A stretch of 64,000 bases of DNA, from NCBI GenBank assembly GCA_022113835.1, contig JAILWY010000006.1, positions 6,200,001 to 6,264,000 on the forward strand. The letters are read 5' to 3'. Shown here one piece after another: positions 1 to 13,815 of this stretch. The notes beneath the pieces were generated by a model. That model did no database searches. It saw nothing but the letters and a program-made list of their open reading frames with translations, and was not told the DNA's origin. The stretch comes from Atopsyche davidsoni (Eukaryota; Arthropoda; Insecta; Trichoptera; Hydrobiosidae). Each line of letters starts with the position of its first letter. The first letter of the stretch is position 1. A program made the translations under genes and the position numbers.

Positions 1-1839
1 AAATTCAATAAATATGGTTTTTAACTTAATTCTAATTTAACACTCATTGAGTAAAATGAAATGTCTTAACACTATAACAACCTCAATTTTGAAACCAACG
101 ACCATTTAAAATAAAACATGTTATAAAAGATCAATTTTGCTCGAAATTATAAGTTGATTAATAATTCTTGTTACTTGGAAAATTTTTATGAAATTTTGGT
201 TTAAAACCGGTTCGTTGTAATAAATTAAAACTGCGTTTAAAATTAAATAAATTTCCATTTAAGAAGTCAAATATTTTTTATGAGGATGAATTTAATCTTT
301 TAAGAAGTAAATAACTATTTTGATAACAAATATCTTTTTCGAAGCGGTTAGGTTAATAACGTTAATAAATTTTTATAATGCTTATGCAAATATTCCAAGA
401 ATAAATTTTTTATTTCTTAATATGAACATTTTCAATATGTCATTAAACAAATGTGATTATCAACAAATAGGAAGTCATTGGAATCCAAGATGGTTTTTAA
501 TTCAGAGGGCACATATATTAATCACTTCCGATTGAAAAACTTAACCCATTAATCAAACGACTAATATAAAGCATTAGCACTTTTTATTTAAATAGATGCG
601 AGTCAAATCACAAAATTGAGAGTTGATTGGACTATAACTATTTGTTGGGTCTGTCCTTGTTTTTAGACACATTTTTTATACAGGCTTTGCGAATCATTTA
701 TAATATTTTAAAATTAATTCATTTATTCGCATACGTTTCCCCCACTATTGCTTATCCACGCCCATTTTAAAGTACATCGGCTAGTTTTTGATTATTATTT
801 TGTAAGACCAAAATGATTTATTTGTTTGTTGTGTAAATTATTATGATAAAAATTTCGAGAATGTCTTTTTCCACTGGCCAAATATTTTGAAAATATTTTA
901 TAGTTATGTGAAATTGACAGCTCATGATATTTTGCTGTTTTATGAATAAATTTATTGAATATGTGTGTTTATTTTATACAATATTGCTCAAACGTTAAGA
1001 TTGTGTGTTTTAATTTAAATGTGACACGTTCAAAGGGGAAGGGTGTGTAGAAGAGAGGCGACATGGGTGGTAGTATACTGTGGTAAGCAATGTTCCACTT
1101 ATCCAGGTCTGCAAATACCACAGTTTAGTAAATGATATGGTATTATTAGTATTGAGGCGTTAATTGGTATAATTATAAAATAAAAGCGATCTTTGACGCC
1201 ACTAAAGCAAGATTTGCGTAGATCTGGTTCAGCAAATGTCTGCTAAATTACGAACAGGACTTTGACTATAGTTAGACTGAGTTTAGTGGGACGTATCCGT
1301 TATTAATATTTAACCTTGCGTTGATATGCGTTGAAAAAAAAAATTTCATAATGAAAAAAGATTCATGGGGTGCATGGGAGAAGCATTTCTACAGTGTACA
1401 TGAATGTAGAATTTCTAATGTGGAAAAATTATTTACTTTTTATTTTATTTATTACCTAATTGTCCTTTTTTTTTTAAAAAAAAAACGCACTTAAAATGAT
1501 AAGTATTGAATCCTATACTAAAATATCTTGGGTTTAAACTTAGAGAAGTGGTAAATCGTGACGTGAAATATGATGGACTTGTTACTTCTTCTCTCTCGGT
1601 GGTTGGGTAAGCCAATTTTTATTACTCTGAGGTGCTTGAGTTCAACGTGTGCCAACACGCAAGCTGTACAGAAGGTCGTGATTTCAATACAAAAAAACCG
1701 TTTAATTGAAACATTGTTGGAAGATAACTTTTTTTTTTAAAATTTATTTTTTACGTACATTAATAACATAATCGTCGGGTGATGGATATATTAAGAAATC
1801 TATTCTCGTAGAGTTACACTACCTCAGTTTCGTATAGTT
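1..1839. other. intergenic, no gene seen
   Basis: AT-rich sequence with frequent homopolymer A and T runs. The only longer ORF, at 320-535, has AT-driven amino-acid content (Asn, Ile, Phe, Leu) and no domain or splice context, so I do not call it. A slightly less AT-rich patch near 1030-1110 has no recognisable content. Confidence 0.6.
1832..1839 (+). repeat. left target-site duplication of hAT-type element
   Basis: The octamer GTATAGTT lies immediately outside the left terminus and is repeated exactly at 2394-2401 outside the right terminus. Eight-base duplications are the insertion signature of hAT transposons. Confidence 0.85.
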
Positions 1840-2393
1840 CATAGTTTCCCAAACTATTTTGTCTCGTCGACCCCTTGTCGAGTTTTCCTGTTTTTCGTCG
1901 ACCCCCTGCCTTGCTAATATAGAATTTTTACAAACTCATAAACTTTAAACACATTTTTGACATTTTATATAGGGTTAACTGTACAGTGGGTTTAAAAATG
2001 AAAAAGTTAAAATACATGTTAAGTTAATTAAAAACACACAAAATGCAAATATAGTAACATTCAGAAAATCAATATTTTTGACAGAGAATACTTGGTGGAA
2101 TTCCATTTTAATATCTTAAATGGAATAAAATACATTAATTAAAAATATACAAAATACTTCTACGCTTTAGGGCTTCGATTCGTCACAAAGTACATCGGTA
2201 CAATCTGTGTTCGGTGCATTATGACATTTACGAAATGTCTAAATTTTGGTGATGACCTGCTTAAATGGGATCCACTCTCGTAGACCCAAATTTACAGTTC
2301 ATGGACCCCCAATTTTATTTTTCGCTGTCGTCTACCCCTTGTAGGGCGAAATCGACCCCTGGGGGTCGATATTGACCACTTTGGGAACCTCTG
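1840..2393. mobile_element. non-autonomous hAT-type element, 554 bp
   Basis: The left end begins CATAGTTTCCCAAACT and the right end, read on the other strand, begins CAGAGGTTCCCAAAGT. They agree at 13 of 16 positions and match the hAT terminal pattern CA-x-x-G-x-TTCCCAAA. Perfect 8-bp duplications (GTATAGTT) flank both ends. Subterminal stretches repeat GTCGACCCC-like motifs near 1865-1905 and 2340-2370. No transposase reading frame is present, so it must have been mobilised in trans. A 40-50-bp block inside it (about 2066-2117) is shared with the foldback element at 17.4 kb, suggesting nesting or a shared ancestor. Confidence 0.8.
2066..2117 (+). repeat. fragment of dispersed repeat shared with 5.2 kb and 17.4 kb
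   Basis: The block containing AATATTTTTGACAGAGA, then CTTGGTGGAATTCCATTTT, is nearly identical to 17431-17475 and matches the minus strand near 5255-5293. It sits within the hAT-type element and is not part of that element's ends. Confidence 0.6.
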
Positions 2394-2401
2394 GTATAGT
2401 T
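2394..2401 (+). repeat. right target-site duplication of hAT-type element
   Basis: GTATAGTT, an exact copy of 1832-1839. Confidence 0.85.
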
Positions 2402-5199
2402 GAATGAACTTTACATAAAAAAGTATAGATTTTATCAATTTTAATATAATCTAATGAGACAGACCACTGATTACCATTAGAAATAAAACAGTAGTCTCTA
2501 TTAACAGTTTAGTTTGGTTTATATTATGTAAGTTGATATTTATACGTTGAACAAATGTTTAAACCATATTTTCAGGCTATAAAGCATCAATGTTCTATAT
2601 TTATTACAATATACTTATTTACTTTGAAGTAGTTTATATTTAAACAAAAAATACGAATATATCATCGTATGGTCATAATGATCATAATATCTTACCTATT
2701 TGGTTATTCATATGGGGTGTTTGTTTGATTATTTAATAAGAAGGCTTATTAAAGATGACTTTAATGCAATTTTTTTATGTGTAATGAAGTAATTAGCAAA
2801 ATGGATAATTCTCGTGCTATTAAACTGATTATGTGACACATAAAAGCACCATGAAGTGATAATGAGCTATTATGCAAAAAAAAAATGCAGTGTTCTGTTG
2901 ATTGACATATTATAAACGCGTTTGTAATTTGTGGATAGTTATGTAAGTATTAATAATTAAAAATGTTGATTACCTGTTAATGTGCTGTCATGATGTTCTC
3001 ACGAACTAAAAAAGCTTGGCGTTTAAGTCAGTTTATATAATTATTTTTTTTATTCAATACAGATATACCACGCATAAATGGCACCTGGCACTAGAATTGT
3101 TATGTTATAGGTATATTATTAAATAAAATTAAAATATGCGTCAGAACGAAAGAATCTCAGCAATTACATGAATGTGACGAGGTTATGTTTCAAAACGTTA
3201 ATTTATTTAAAAAAATATATATACATGTATATTTGCCTTTAGCCTATTGATTTGACTTTTATTGCTTCTGTTTGAAAGATATCCAAGTTCCGAATAGGAT
3301 TTTTAATTTTTAGAGTCATATTGATGTTATTTCAACAAATATCTTCTATATTTAATCCATGCACACTAACTATACTTGAATTGTCAATTTTTTTTTTGTT
3401 TTTAATATTTTATAATCATGATAATGTGGTGTATTTTACATACAATACTTATTCTTAGTGCTATCATCATTATGTTACATAGATGTGGGACTGCCTTGCT
3501 TTACTGATTTGCAGTTGTCCTTCACACTATTATTCACCCATTATATTCTCGGGTATCTTGTCAATCCACTCAGTTGAAATTATATTTTATTAGAACAGGT
3601 TTGCACTGTATCTGAATCGGACTTTAGACTTACTTCATGCTAAATTATTGTTTTTAGAAATAGTTTATATGTTTTTATTATTAATTATTGATGTATAACA
3701 ATAAAGCGAAAAAAGCATTATTATTTTATTTATAAATGATTTTTTATTTTTTTTATTTATAAACCATAATTTTTATCAATAAAATGTATTACACATGTCA
3801 TTGTATATTTTCGTTATTATTACAAATATTAATCGTTCTTAAATCATCAGCAACAAAAAAAACTCTTTTTAAAGCCTTGATTTTAGACGCAGTAATTTGA
3901 TCTGAAATCTTTCTAGATATAGGAAGTTCAATGTTATTGACCAGCAAGACATGTTGCTACTTAACTTTACCTATAGAAAAATAAATTATGTGATTTGAGA
4001 AAAATGTGAGTTATATTCAATATTTTTAATATTCTTGTAGGGAGTATTATTTTACATGTTTTATATACAACAAGTATTTAATCACTTTTGTTTACGGGAA
4101 TGCGGAACGTGCTTCGAAAAAATTAAAATTCACCATTCAGTCCCACACGAACGCCAGCTAGAAAATTGTTCAGTTTGCGTGATTTCCCCTTTACTATCAG
4201 GTGTGAACGAACCTTTGCCGCATCCCGTGATGGTTTGCACATACCCTTAAGAGTTAAATTCTCAACCGAAGAACTGACTCAATACTTTCAAAAAGCGAAA
4301 TATGAATATAAAAATATCACGTGCCTAGTGCTGACTAAATAAGTAATCTGTTATAATCATGGCAATTAAATTCACAAAGGGGATTACAAGCGAATCAAAG
4401 CACACACTGTTTTAATTTATTTATGAAATCTATTATTGCATACGAATTTAAAAACTTGTATTTCAGGTTTATTGCCTGCTCATGGATTTAATATTTTTAA
4501 TTGTTGTAAAGTTTGCATTAAGCTATATCCGGTATAATCTGAGCTAAACAAACTGGCATACAATTAGAGATAAACATAATTAAGAAGAATAAAACCAAGG
4601 TTGGATACATTGAAATATATAAAGTTTTTACATTATTCGCTAAAGCATAAAATATGCACATGTATTACTATTACACACGAATGTTTATATTCGCAGCTTT
4701 ATATTTTTGCTATACAAAAGGATTAAAAAAATAATTAAAATATTGTTCTTTTTTATATACACTTCTCCATGTTTTTATCTAACTGTTAGAATAAAACTTA
4801 TTTAAGACTGATTTAAAAAAAAAAAAAATATAATAAAAATGAATCTTAATAAGTAATTGTTAGAAAAAATACTGTTTTTAAAAATATTTATACCCATAAC
4901 GCGCATATATGCTTCATGTTGAGTTTATATATTGCTTATAAAAATCAATATTATATAAGGGTAATTTAATATTAATTGTACACAAAATGAGGGGCAGTAT
5001 TACTAAGATATTGAATAATTGCTTAAATGACTCAATGCTCTTAAGTTTTATTAAAACAATGATGTTTTTTTCTTAAGAATAAAAAAAAATGCCAGAAAAA
5101 CAAATAATCAAATAGACGAAGGCATTTTAATAATAAATATCAATTGAAATATATTAAGAATAAATTATAATACATCAAATATTTTTTTCCCCTTATTTA
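2402..5199. other. intergenic, no gene seen
   Basis: AT-rich spacer. A short ORF at 4056-4250 has several Cys and Pro residues, but no signal peptide, splice site or poly(A) context that I can support. Nothing else recognisable. Confidence 0.5.
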
Positions 5200-5297
5200 G
5201 TTTTATTGGTGACCGGTTTCGCCAACCTTTCACGTTGACAAAATGGAAAATGAAAATGGAATTCCACTAAATAATTTCAGTCAAAAATATTCTTGGG
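5200..5297 (-). mobile_element. fragment of dispersed retroelement-like repeat (second copy)
   Basis: Read on the minus strand, this carries the AATATTTTTGAC box, TTTAGTGGAATTCCATTTT, and then CAACGTGAAAGGTTGGCGAA followed by ACCGGTCACC. The same modules occur in both arms of the foldback at 17.4-17.7 kb and in part at 2.07 kb. The short stem, loop and GAAAC arrangement recalls the conserved 3'-end stem-loops of Penelope-like elements. That assignment is inference. Confidence 0.55.
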
Positions 5298-8200
5298 TTA
5301 TTTAATTATCGCTGAAAAATGATCATGTTTGTTTCACGTCATTTCATGGCATCCTGTTTAAAAGTGGTTCATTTGAAGTTTTTTGACCCAACACATAATA
5401 CGTTGTTGAGAGGTTTATTCATCGACTATGGCAAATTCGTACCGTGAATAATTGTTGGTTTCGTGAAACTATCACAGCAAAAAGAATAATTTATAAAATT
5501 AGCAACACGATACGCGTCATTTTTTTCCTCCGCATATTGCCATTTACATAATCATTGTTAGGAAAACAATCGCGCTAGAATTTTCTTCAGCCGATTAGAC
5601 GGGGATCACTCGCGCCAGTATTTAAAGGGGTTTTTTAATGCGATCTTTGCTGTCATTGCCTTGGCACGAATTTCGAAGTATTTCGCAATAGTACCTTAAT
5701 GCCACGGTCGTGTTTTGTCTAATTGATGTTTTATATTCACCCCAAAGTATACAATTTGATGCTGGGCTTATTTATTTAGCCTCGCGTATGATTGATTTAT
5801 GGCATTATGCGTAATAAAGCAACGCGCGTGATTACACTCTAGGAAATATTTTTTTGAGAAATACATGAAAAATGCACTTATTGATCGTATATTTGTATGA
5901 ACTGTAATTAAACAATGGGATTTATTAAAGAATGGCGTTTAATTGATCATAAAAGGAATTATGTATGGTTATAATTGGAAATCGTGCATTGTTTTGAATG
6001 TTCCGTAAAGTTATATCGACACGCGTCGATTAAATTATGTGTTTTCCTTTTATTATTGTATTTCTGTAATAAAAATTTCAAAGATATATTCCTAATAAAT
6101 ACTCTCTTTTGGAGTACACTAAAATCCTCTGAAAAATTACATAATTTGTAAATTTTATTCATCAATACCTTTAACCATGAAAAAAAAACATTTATCAAAC
6201 CAGTCATCATTATTTCAAATGAATATATCACTTTTATAGTAAAACCTTAATGCGTGTAATATTTAAAAAAAAATTCCGTACGTGTATTAAAATAATAATT
6301 GATATTATTGAACTTCAATATTAATTGATGGATTGATGTAGGCACATTAGCAATAATTTTACACAACGTAGGCCTATTCAGACTTGACAGGCAGTGATGG
6401 TAAACTTTGACCTGTGTTGGGACATATTATATTGTGTGTTAATCTAAACACGTGTTTTAACTAATAGTAATCATACTTGAATTGTTTATGTTTTTTTTCA
6501 AACTTATTATTACGTTCATGAGAAATGATTTTGATAAGTGTGTCATATCTGTCAATCTGGAGATGACGTGTTATTGTCTAAAAGTTACGTTCTTTCAAAT
6601 ATATTATTACATTGCATTTTTTATTTAATGTTGTAACACTGATAGAAATTTTTAGGTGTTACATAAGTTTCTAATTGATTATTTTCGGATTTTTACTAAA
6701 AAGTCATCATGATATTAATTTTTATACTGAATTTACGATATAGGAAGCTTAATTAAATACTGCATTATATTATTCTGATGATGAATAAATAATTAATATT
6801 AAATTATTTAGCAACAATAACATTATACAATGATTCCGCAAACCGTAAAAAAACAACATAAATTGGGAAAAAACATTTTTTTTATTTTACATCACATTTG
6901 TAATTTTTAGAGGCCTATGAACCTGTTTCTCGTTATTTGTATGTAAACCAAAATTCTTCGAATTTTAATGGTCACATATAAACAAAATTCCAAGGTGATA
7001 TCTTTAACACTAAACGAATTATTGTATAAGGAAAAGTCGTTTATAGTGATAGAGTGCCTGTCTGACACTCGATTTTACCATCTGGGTGTGGTTGTGTAAT
7101 TTTACTGAATACTAATTAATATTTAAATATGAGAAACATGCTATAAAATAATCAAAATTATCATACTTACAAATGTTATACGTAGTATCTTATATAAACT
7201 GTACTAAATTTTGACAATTAAATACGTATTTTAGTAATAATATTTGTGTCCAAAAAATGAAAGGAAAATTATTCAAACTGTTACCTAAACGCTAAACAAT
7301 AAACTTTTAATGATTCAGTATGAAATTTATTCATATGTTTTTATTATTTTTAATTTATATTTTTAGTGCTTTCATAAACATAAAATAAACGGAAAAAATA
7401 CTAGATTTTAAATAATAAGTCAGTTTTGAAATACGTTTCTGAGTTAAGGTCTACTTGTCGATCGTGTCATATAATAATATATTTTAAATCTTTTGATCTA
7501 TCACGGTAAGTTCTCAGTCGATCGCGTAGGTTAGAACTTATTGGCTATAATAACCCAATTGCCTCGATCGCTTTATTATAAATAATTTATTTTGGTTTAA
7601 ATAAAATCGTATGAATGTTGCCAAAAAAAAGTTTATTTAAATAAACATAACAAATTTTAAAATAAATAAAATTGTAAACTTACAAGGAAATTTTATAAAC
7701 TATAATTTAGAAGGATATCGACAATGTCAACCAGACGATAACAAATTGAGATTTTTATTAATATTCACATCCTGCTTTACTTGACAATATTATTTATGAC
7801 ATTTAAAAGCATTGATTGTTAAAAAACATGTGTGATTTAAAATTAAAATAGCATAGTGATAAAATGTGCTAATATATTTGAAAATTATGTCGGTTCATCT
7901 ATTGACTGATTTTTTAAAATAATCTGGGCATTGTTAAACAAAGTGTTTAATTAAAACAATATTTTCGTGTTAAATATTGAATTAACTACACGATCTGTAT
8001 TATTTATCACTAGCACTGTAAGTTATAGTTAATTCAAGTCATTAAAATCAGAGATATTATATATATATATATGCTTTTGTCAAGAAAATAATTAAAAAAT
8101 AAGTCCTCAATAAATGATTGATTCATTTATGGGTTAATTCAAACAAATTTAAAGATACGAAGTAATTTTTTGGTGAAGTATTTAGTACTTTCAAACAGGA

Positions 8201-10016
8201 TAAGAATTGATTATGTAGATTAACAATGATACAGTGCTGAGAATAATTTTTATTTTTTACTTTGAATGTTTAAAAAATATCCAATAAAACTTTCATAAGA
8301 TAATAATAATTACCCTTAACATAGTGGTTTCAAGTACTTAATGGGTTTACTTGGTGGACGTGCGAAATCCTTAACCAGTAGTCGCCATTTTTTGACACAG
8401 ATTTGAAGTCTGATCTCACTACCTCGGGTATTACGAAAGTAGTCTGTAGACGTAAAGACCACGTAGCAGATTATACGCAACTATAAATTACAGATTTCTC
8501 AAAATCTATAACTAAACTTTAATAGCCGTGTAATTTATTGTCACCAAAATAGTAGTAAGACAAAAGAACCGAATTTTTACGATTGAATTTTCACATTATT
8601 TCAAAATAATTTTGCCTGTTAAATACTTTGTGTGATACTTACTATTTATATGTCAACAAGAAACCTTAGTTTATTTAATTAAATTTCTCTGAAACAAATT
8701 GTGATTTTTTTATATTAAAAAAACAACAGCGTTATGATGAGTTGTTAAAAATTATTTAACATTTTAATATAAAGGACATAGTAACTCTCTTAAATTGTTA
8801 AATGTTGCCCTCAAGTACTAAAGGGTTTCATGAGGTTTTTTTGTGTGTTGAAATCTGACACAAATATAAATATATTCATTTTTTAATAATTTTTAGCTAT
8901 ATTTGATAAATCTTCTGTGTTAATGGCGAGTTAAGAAATATCCGTACATATCCGTCAATATTTAAAATAAAAAAAAACCGTGTGAAAATCTTTAAAACGT
9001 TAGCTTAAATGTACTTTGGCTTGTGATGTAAGGCTGTTGATTTTATGTTGTCTTATGTAATTTACGTTGGCTAAATTCATATTTATACTGAACACCCAAT
9101 ACTACAAATTCCACACTCCCTACATAGAAATTTCTCATTGAAACTAAAACAGATTTGAGAACAAGAAAAATCTGTTGACTCTCCAAACAATGACTACGTA
9201 ACGTGCGTTGGCAAAGATTTGGGTTTCTTTGAAAATTATCAAATAAAATTCCAATATATTCACAAAGTTTTGCATTTTAAGATAATGTACTTAATTTACA
9301 AAAACTGATTAAGGTGTAATGATTTGACAAATCACCTTGTGTGAAGGAAATAAAAGTATTGTTGACTTCGAACATATTTCATAAAAAACTTTTTACTTCG
9401 ATAAAGTAAACACAAAAATTTGGCAAGCTGTAACTAATGGTTAAATTAATATCAAGATTTTATTATTTTGTGCTTAAAACTAAATTAAAATACACCTTTC
9501 TTTCTGTATTTTTTTTACTGCTTTAATTTAGAGCAGTTGAAGACGTAGAATATAATTTTTAATTTGTGTTCAATGCGTTTGATAAAAAAATAAAATGAAA
9601 TAAAAAAAATTAATATTAAATGAAAAATAGTAAACAATGGAAGCCATTTGAGAATTTAATAGAATTAAATGATGATTCTGCCGAGAGGGAAAACGTATTT
9701 CTCGTATGCACGATGCTACATTTTGGATGAAATTTAATCGTTTTAACGTTACTTGCATATGAACACGACAAAGAATTACAAAAGTAATTATATGTAAACG
9801 AAATATGCATGTGTGTTAAGCGGATTTTAAGTAGTCATATGATCGTTTTTGTTATTGTAGAGCACAGCATCAAAGTTTATTATGGAGGGCGTGATATGGA
9901 GATGCCGATTTGGAATCAGAGTCGCCTTTGAGTTGCTCATTGTTCACTTTAGTATGTCAGGTATATGATGTCAATATATATGAAAGAGAAAGTAGGAGTC
10001 GCGGTAGACTCTATTA
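5298..10016. other. intergenic, no gene seen
   Basis: AT-rich spacer. Small local features only: a short palindromic stretch near 7506-7540 with TAAGTTCT/AGAACTTA arms, a (TA)n run near 8056-8072, and a somewhat less AT-rich patch at 8350-8475. ORFs on the minus strand at 5959-6231 and 9570-9810 look like chance frames in AT-rich DNA. Confidence 0.5.
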
Positions 10017-10122
10017 TTAATTAGCTTTCGGGAGACATAAGTGCATTAAATCGAGGAAAACTCTCCTTCCTGATTCGTCTACGGAAATTGCACTTCTTTG
10101 TTTGATCATAGCTCGTAAATGG
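10017..10122 (-). pseudogene. possible cytochrome P450 (CYP4-like) exon remnant
   Basis: On the minus strand an acceptor-like TACTTCACAG (AG opposite 10123-10124) precedes an open stretch reading HLRAMIKQRSAIS and then DESGRRVFLDL, ending at a stop at 10017-10019. CYP4-family P450s have a helix with a Val/Met-Ile-x-x-Arg pattern followed by a variable spacer and R-x-x-FLDLLL. The match is short and based on memory of the family pattern. The stretch ends in a stop soon after FLDL, and I see no I-helix or heme-binding Cys region nearby. If real, it is a relic or an isolated exon of a broken gene. It could also be coincidence. Confidence 0.22.
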
Positions 10123-10239
10123 CTGTGAAGTATTAAGAACGCAATTACAATCCAACTTAAAGATTTCGCGATGAGGTACGACCAAATAATTCTAGTTATA
10201 GAAAGCACTGAAAATCTAAAAAGATAAAGAACTCTCAAT

Positions 10240-13200
10240 TGCGAAAGAGGAAATACATTAGTAATGCGTTAGACAGCTGCAACTTGTTTATAGATATTGT
10301 AATTGATAATTCAACGAAGTTAGCGGGAAAATATGTTTTTTTTATATTTTAAATTTGCGGAGCATTCACAATCTGAATTCAATAGATTCAGAGGTCTTAT
10401 CAAAAATAAAGCCAATCTAGGAAATAAGATAAATTATTAAAACTGTATTTATAAATAATAAAACTATTTAGAGATATGAAGTTTTGTGTATGTGATATGT
10501 GGTGCAAATGCGTGAGCAGTTTTCATAATGTTTTTGTTATTTGTGAGAGTTTATCAAAATTCTTTATCAATATAGATAGAAACATAGCAATAATGTTATT
10601 TACCAATAATGTATTTATTTATGAAAATGATAATGGTATATAGCCTCTCAAGTAGGCTGTATTAGCAGGCATGCGGGCGGATGGCAGAGTTTAATACCCG
10701 CTGTTTACGTAAGAGTCCACCACAGCCTTGCGACAGGGTAGGTTAAGTAGCCGCAGCCGTAATTAACTTCAATTAACTGGTGTGTACGTGTAAATACAGG
10801 TATTTATGGAAGTTGTCCTTCTGATTTAAGATAAAGGCCTGGTCTCCTTTTTAACGTGACGTTGATAAAGTTTTTGCATAAAACATGGTGCTTGAAATTT
10901 TTCGCTAATAGGCTTATATAAAATATTAAAGCTGAAAAAATAAATATCATACGTACATTAATACATGCTACATTTTTAAATGTTATAATGCACCAAAAAA
11001 TAGCTATAATTATTGAATGACTAGAATACACATAAGAAGCAAAATATAAGTATAAGAAAAAAAAACGAAGCAGCTACTAAGCTATTTATGAAAATAATTA
11101 TTAACTGTTATGGATTGGCGTAAATAATTCGTCACGGAGTGGATCTTACCTAGATGGATTTACCAAATATGTTAAGTATCTTAAATTTGTGTCGAAAAGC
11201 AAATACAAAAGTCTAATTCAGCTTTGCTAATTTTAAACGTAACAAATTTGACCATGGCCTGATACTTGACAAAGCTTTACTATTTTTAATATAAAATAAT
11301 TTTTACTATGAAATGAATGAAAATTTTGAGCTACGTGATCGAATGCAGTTATTAAAGCCAGTACATTAAATTTTATTAAAAATAAAAAACCAGTTAAGTG
11401 TACCGCAATTATTAAATATTTCCTTGAGATATACTATGCAAATTATTGCAATGTTTTCTATAGACAGTTATTAAGTATAACATACTCGATTTAAAGCTAA
11501 CTGTACGTTTAATTTAATCATTCGGCTTAAGAAAAGGAAACGTTTTTATTTATTAACAATTATATATCCTGAAGTATTTTTATATTTTACTGTATAGGAT
11601 ACATAAAAATATCCGGAAGTATTTCTTTTAAAACTTAATTAGGTGCCAATTTTCATTTTATGATTTTATTAATCAATATTTATTGAAAAACAACCCTTCA
11701 GTACTATCTCACCTGTCAAGTATTTGCATGAAAAAACTAGTTTATTAAAACCATTCTTTTAACAGGAAAGCCTTGTCTGTTGTCGGAAAGGAGAATAAGT
11801 CTCCAAAGCCCACAGTCATACCTGACAAGCAATTAATTTTTAACAGTTCCAGTAAGATTGTATATAGATTATGTCACATCAACGCACAAGCTGCTACCCA
11901 CAGCTGCATCAAGCTTCGGGCTAATCGAGTACTGTTTAATTTTTACAGACAGCAGGTACAACTTGAATGCGTTAATTGCGTTAGTTAACTGTGTAGAATA
12001 TTAAGAAGGTTTGACGGTTTAATGCACCGAGATAAGCATCCACAACCTGCCCGGAAATCGTGTGATATCATAAAATTAATATTTACAGTAATTTGTACAC
12101 TAAAGAAATTGTTACTTTGTTTTTTATATTAAAAAAAATATTTTTTGTAACGCAGTTACAGGGCATTGTTACGATATTTTACATATTTTTAGTATGAACA
12201 AGAGCGGACCATGAATGAATTCATTGAAAAGATAAATCTGTTCACAAACATGACGATTTTTAAATGGTTTACTAAAAATGTATGATTTAGAATAAGGTAT
12301 GCGTCAACGATAAATTATTTATTATGCATACTTTTCTTTCCTGCTTCTACGGTATTTATTAAAAATATACGTAAATATCTTAATTTTGTGATCCATTTAT
12401 CCACTTAGAACATAATTTGGCCAGTAAGCGTAAAAATTAATGAGTTATGTGAGAGAATGAAAGATGTGAGATTTAAAAGTTTTGTATTGATTGCAGACAT
12501 GCAAAAACACTTTTGTATTTCTAGAAGTTTCGCAAATGGTTTCAAAATTTTTTCTTCATGTTACTTTGGAATATGGATATTGAAATGAATCACTTATATT
12601 TATGTTTGATCCATTGATTCTGTCGATTTGGCAATGGTTCTAAGACCTCGCCGAGCTTACAGAATGTATAGGATGGCTTTGATGAGCGTCTGCTGGAATA
12701 TGACACAAAAAGCTAATTGTATCCGTCCTTAATTGATGACGATTACGATTTTGTCAAAAAACCTATCGTGTGTGATTGTGTAACGGACGGAATTTGTAAA
12801 TAGAATTAAGCACAAGCAAAAAAAAAAACATCTCAAGAATGATTGTGTAGATGATATGACCTCTTTTGGAGATGAAATAAAAAAACGCCATAGAAAAAAA
12901 TAAAATTTACATAAATAATGTGATTTGTGTCCGTTGCCCCATGTTGTGTAACAGGAAAAGATGTATTTTTTTGCTTGTAAATATTAACGACTACTGGGTA
13001 ACTAATAAGATCAAAAAACAAATCTTTAAATTTTGTAAAAAATTAATAATATTATCAAGGTTGAATTTGTTACAGAAATGGTTTATTTACGTTTTAACGT
13101 CATAATAAATAGCTTATGTAAAAAAAAATATATATATATATTTATTGGCTTGTTAAAAGATCTATACAAAAAAATTGATCCTTTTTTTACCCCTACAATT

Positions 13201-13760
13201 ATCAGTTAACTTTTCGATAATGGTCTCTCTGTGCTTTTTACATATTATGAACACCTTGTTTTATTAAGAGGTACACATATCCATCAGAATTTTGCGCTAT
13301 TGTATTTTTATTAATTTATACGCTCTTTATATATTTTTTATTTTAAATGCATCTCCGACGTATCATTTAAATTGATTGCACTATCTTTTTAAAATTATAA
13401 TGGTATGTTTCATCTTAGTTTTAGATCTAGAGAAAGAATTTTATGATTATATTTTTTAACATGCAACAATGAATCCCTTAGAAATTTTAGGTAAAGCCTT
13501 TTTTGCTTAGAGATAATTTATTGTTTTAGATCTTCGAAAAGCAAGTAGCCAAAAAAATAAAATATATAAGTACTAATTAAAAAAAAACAACTTAAAAAGT
13601 CATAGTTAAACTTAAAATACAATTGCTGAGAATATATTAATTTTAGATGTTCCATATATTTATAATAAAATATAATTATTTCTTTTTTATTTAAGTCATA
13701 ATTTAATGGTAAGAAATCATGGATAAAATAAAAATTTCCAATGATTAAGTACTAAATCTG
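10240..13760. other. intergenic, no gene supported
   Basis: AT-rich spacer with one GC-richer patch at 10655-10790 that has no clear reading frame. An ORF at 11773-11988 follows an AACAG acceptor-like site and has mixed composition with several Cys, but no recognisable domain, so it is left uncalled. A (TA)n tract lies at about 13127-13142. Confidence 0.4.
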
Positions 13761-13767
13761 GAAGGGG

Positions 13768-13803
13768 TATAAAAAGGGCGAGAAACGTTTTGATATTTCA
13801 ATG
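13768..13803 (+). promoter_or_regulatory. candidate core promoter (TATA box plus initiator)
   Basis: TATAAAAA at 13768-13775 sits in the GC-flanked context GGGG-TATAAAAA-GGGCG. A TCAATG initiator-like site places the +1 A at 13800, 32 bases downstream of the first T of the TATA box, which is the normal metazoan spacing. A short ORF starts 16 bases later. No transcript evidence is available. Confidence 0.4.
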
Positions 13804-13815
13804 TAGTTCGCGAGG

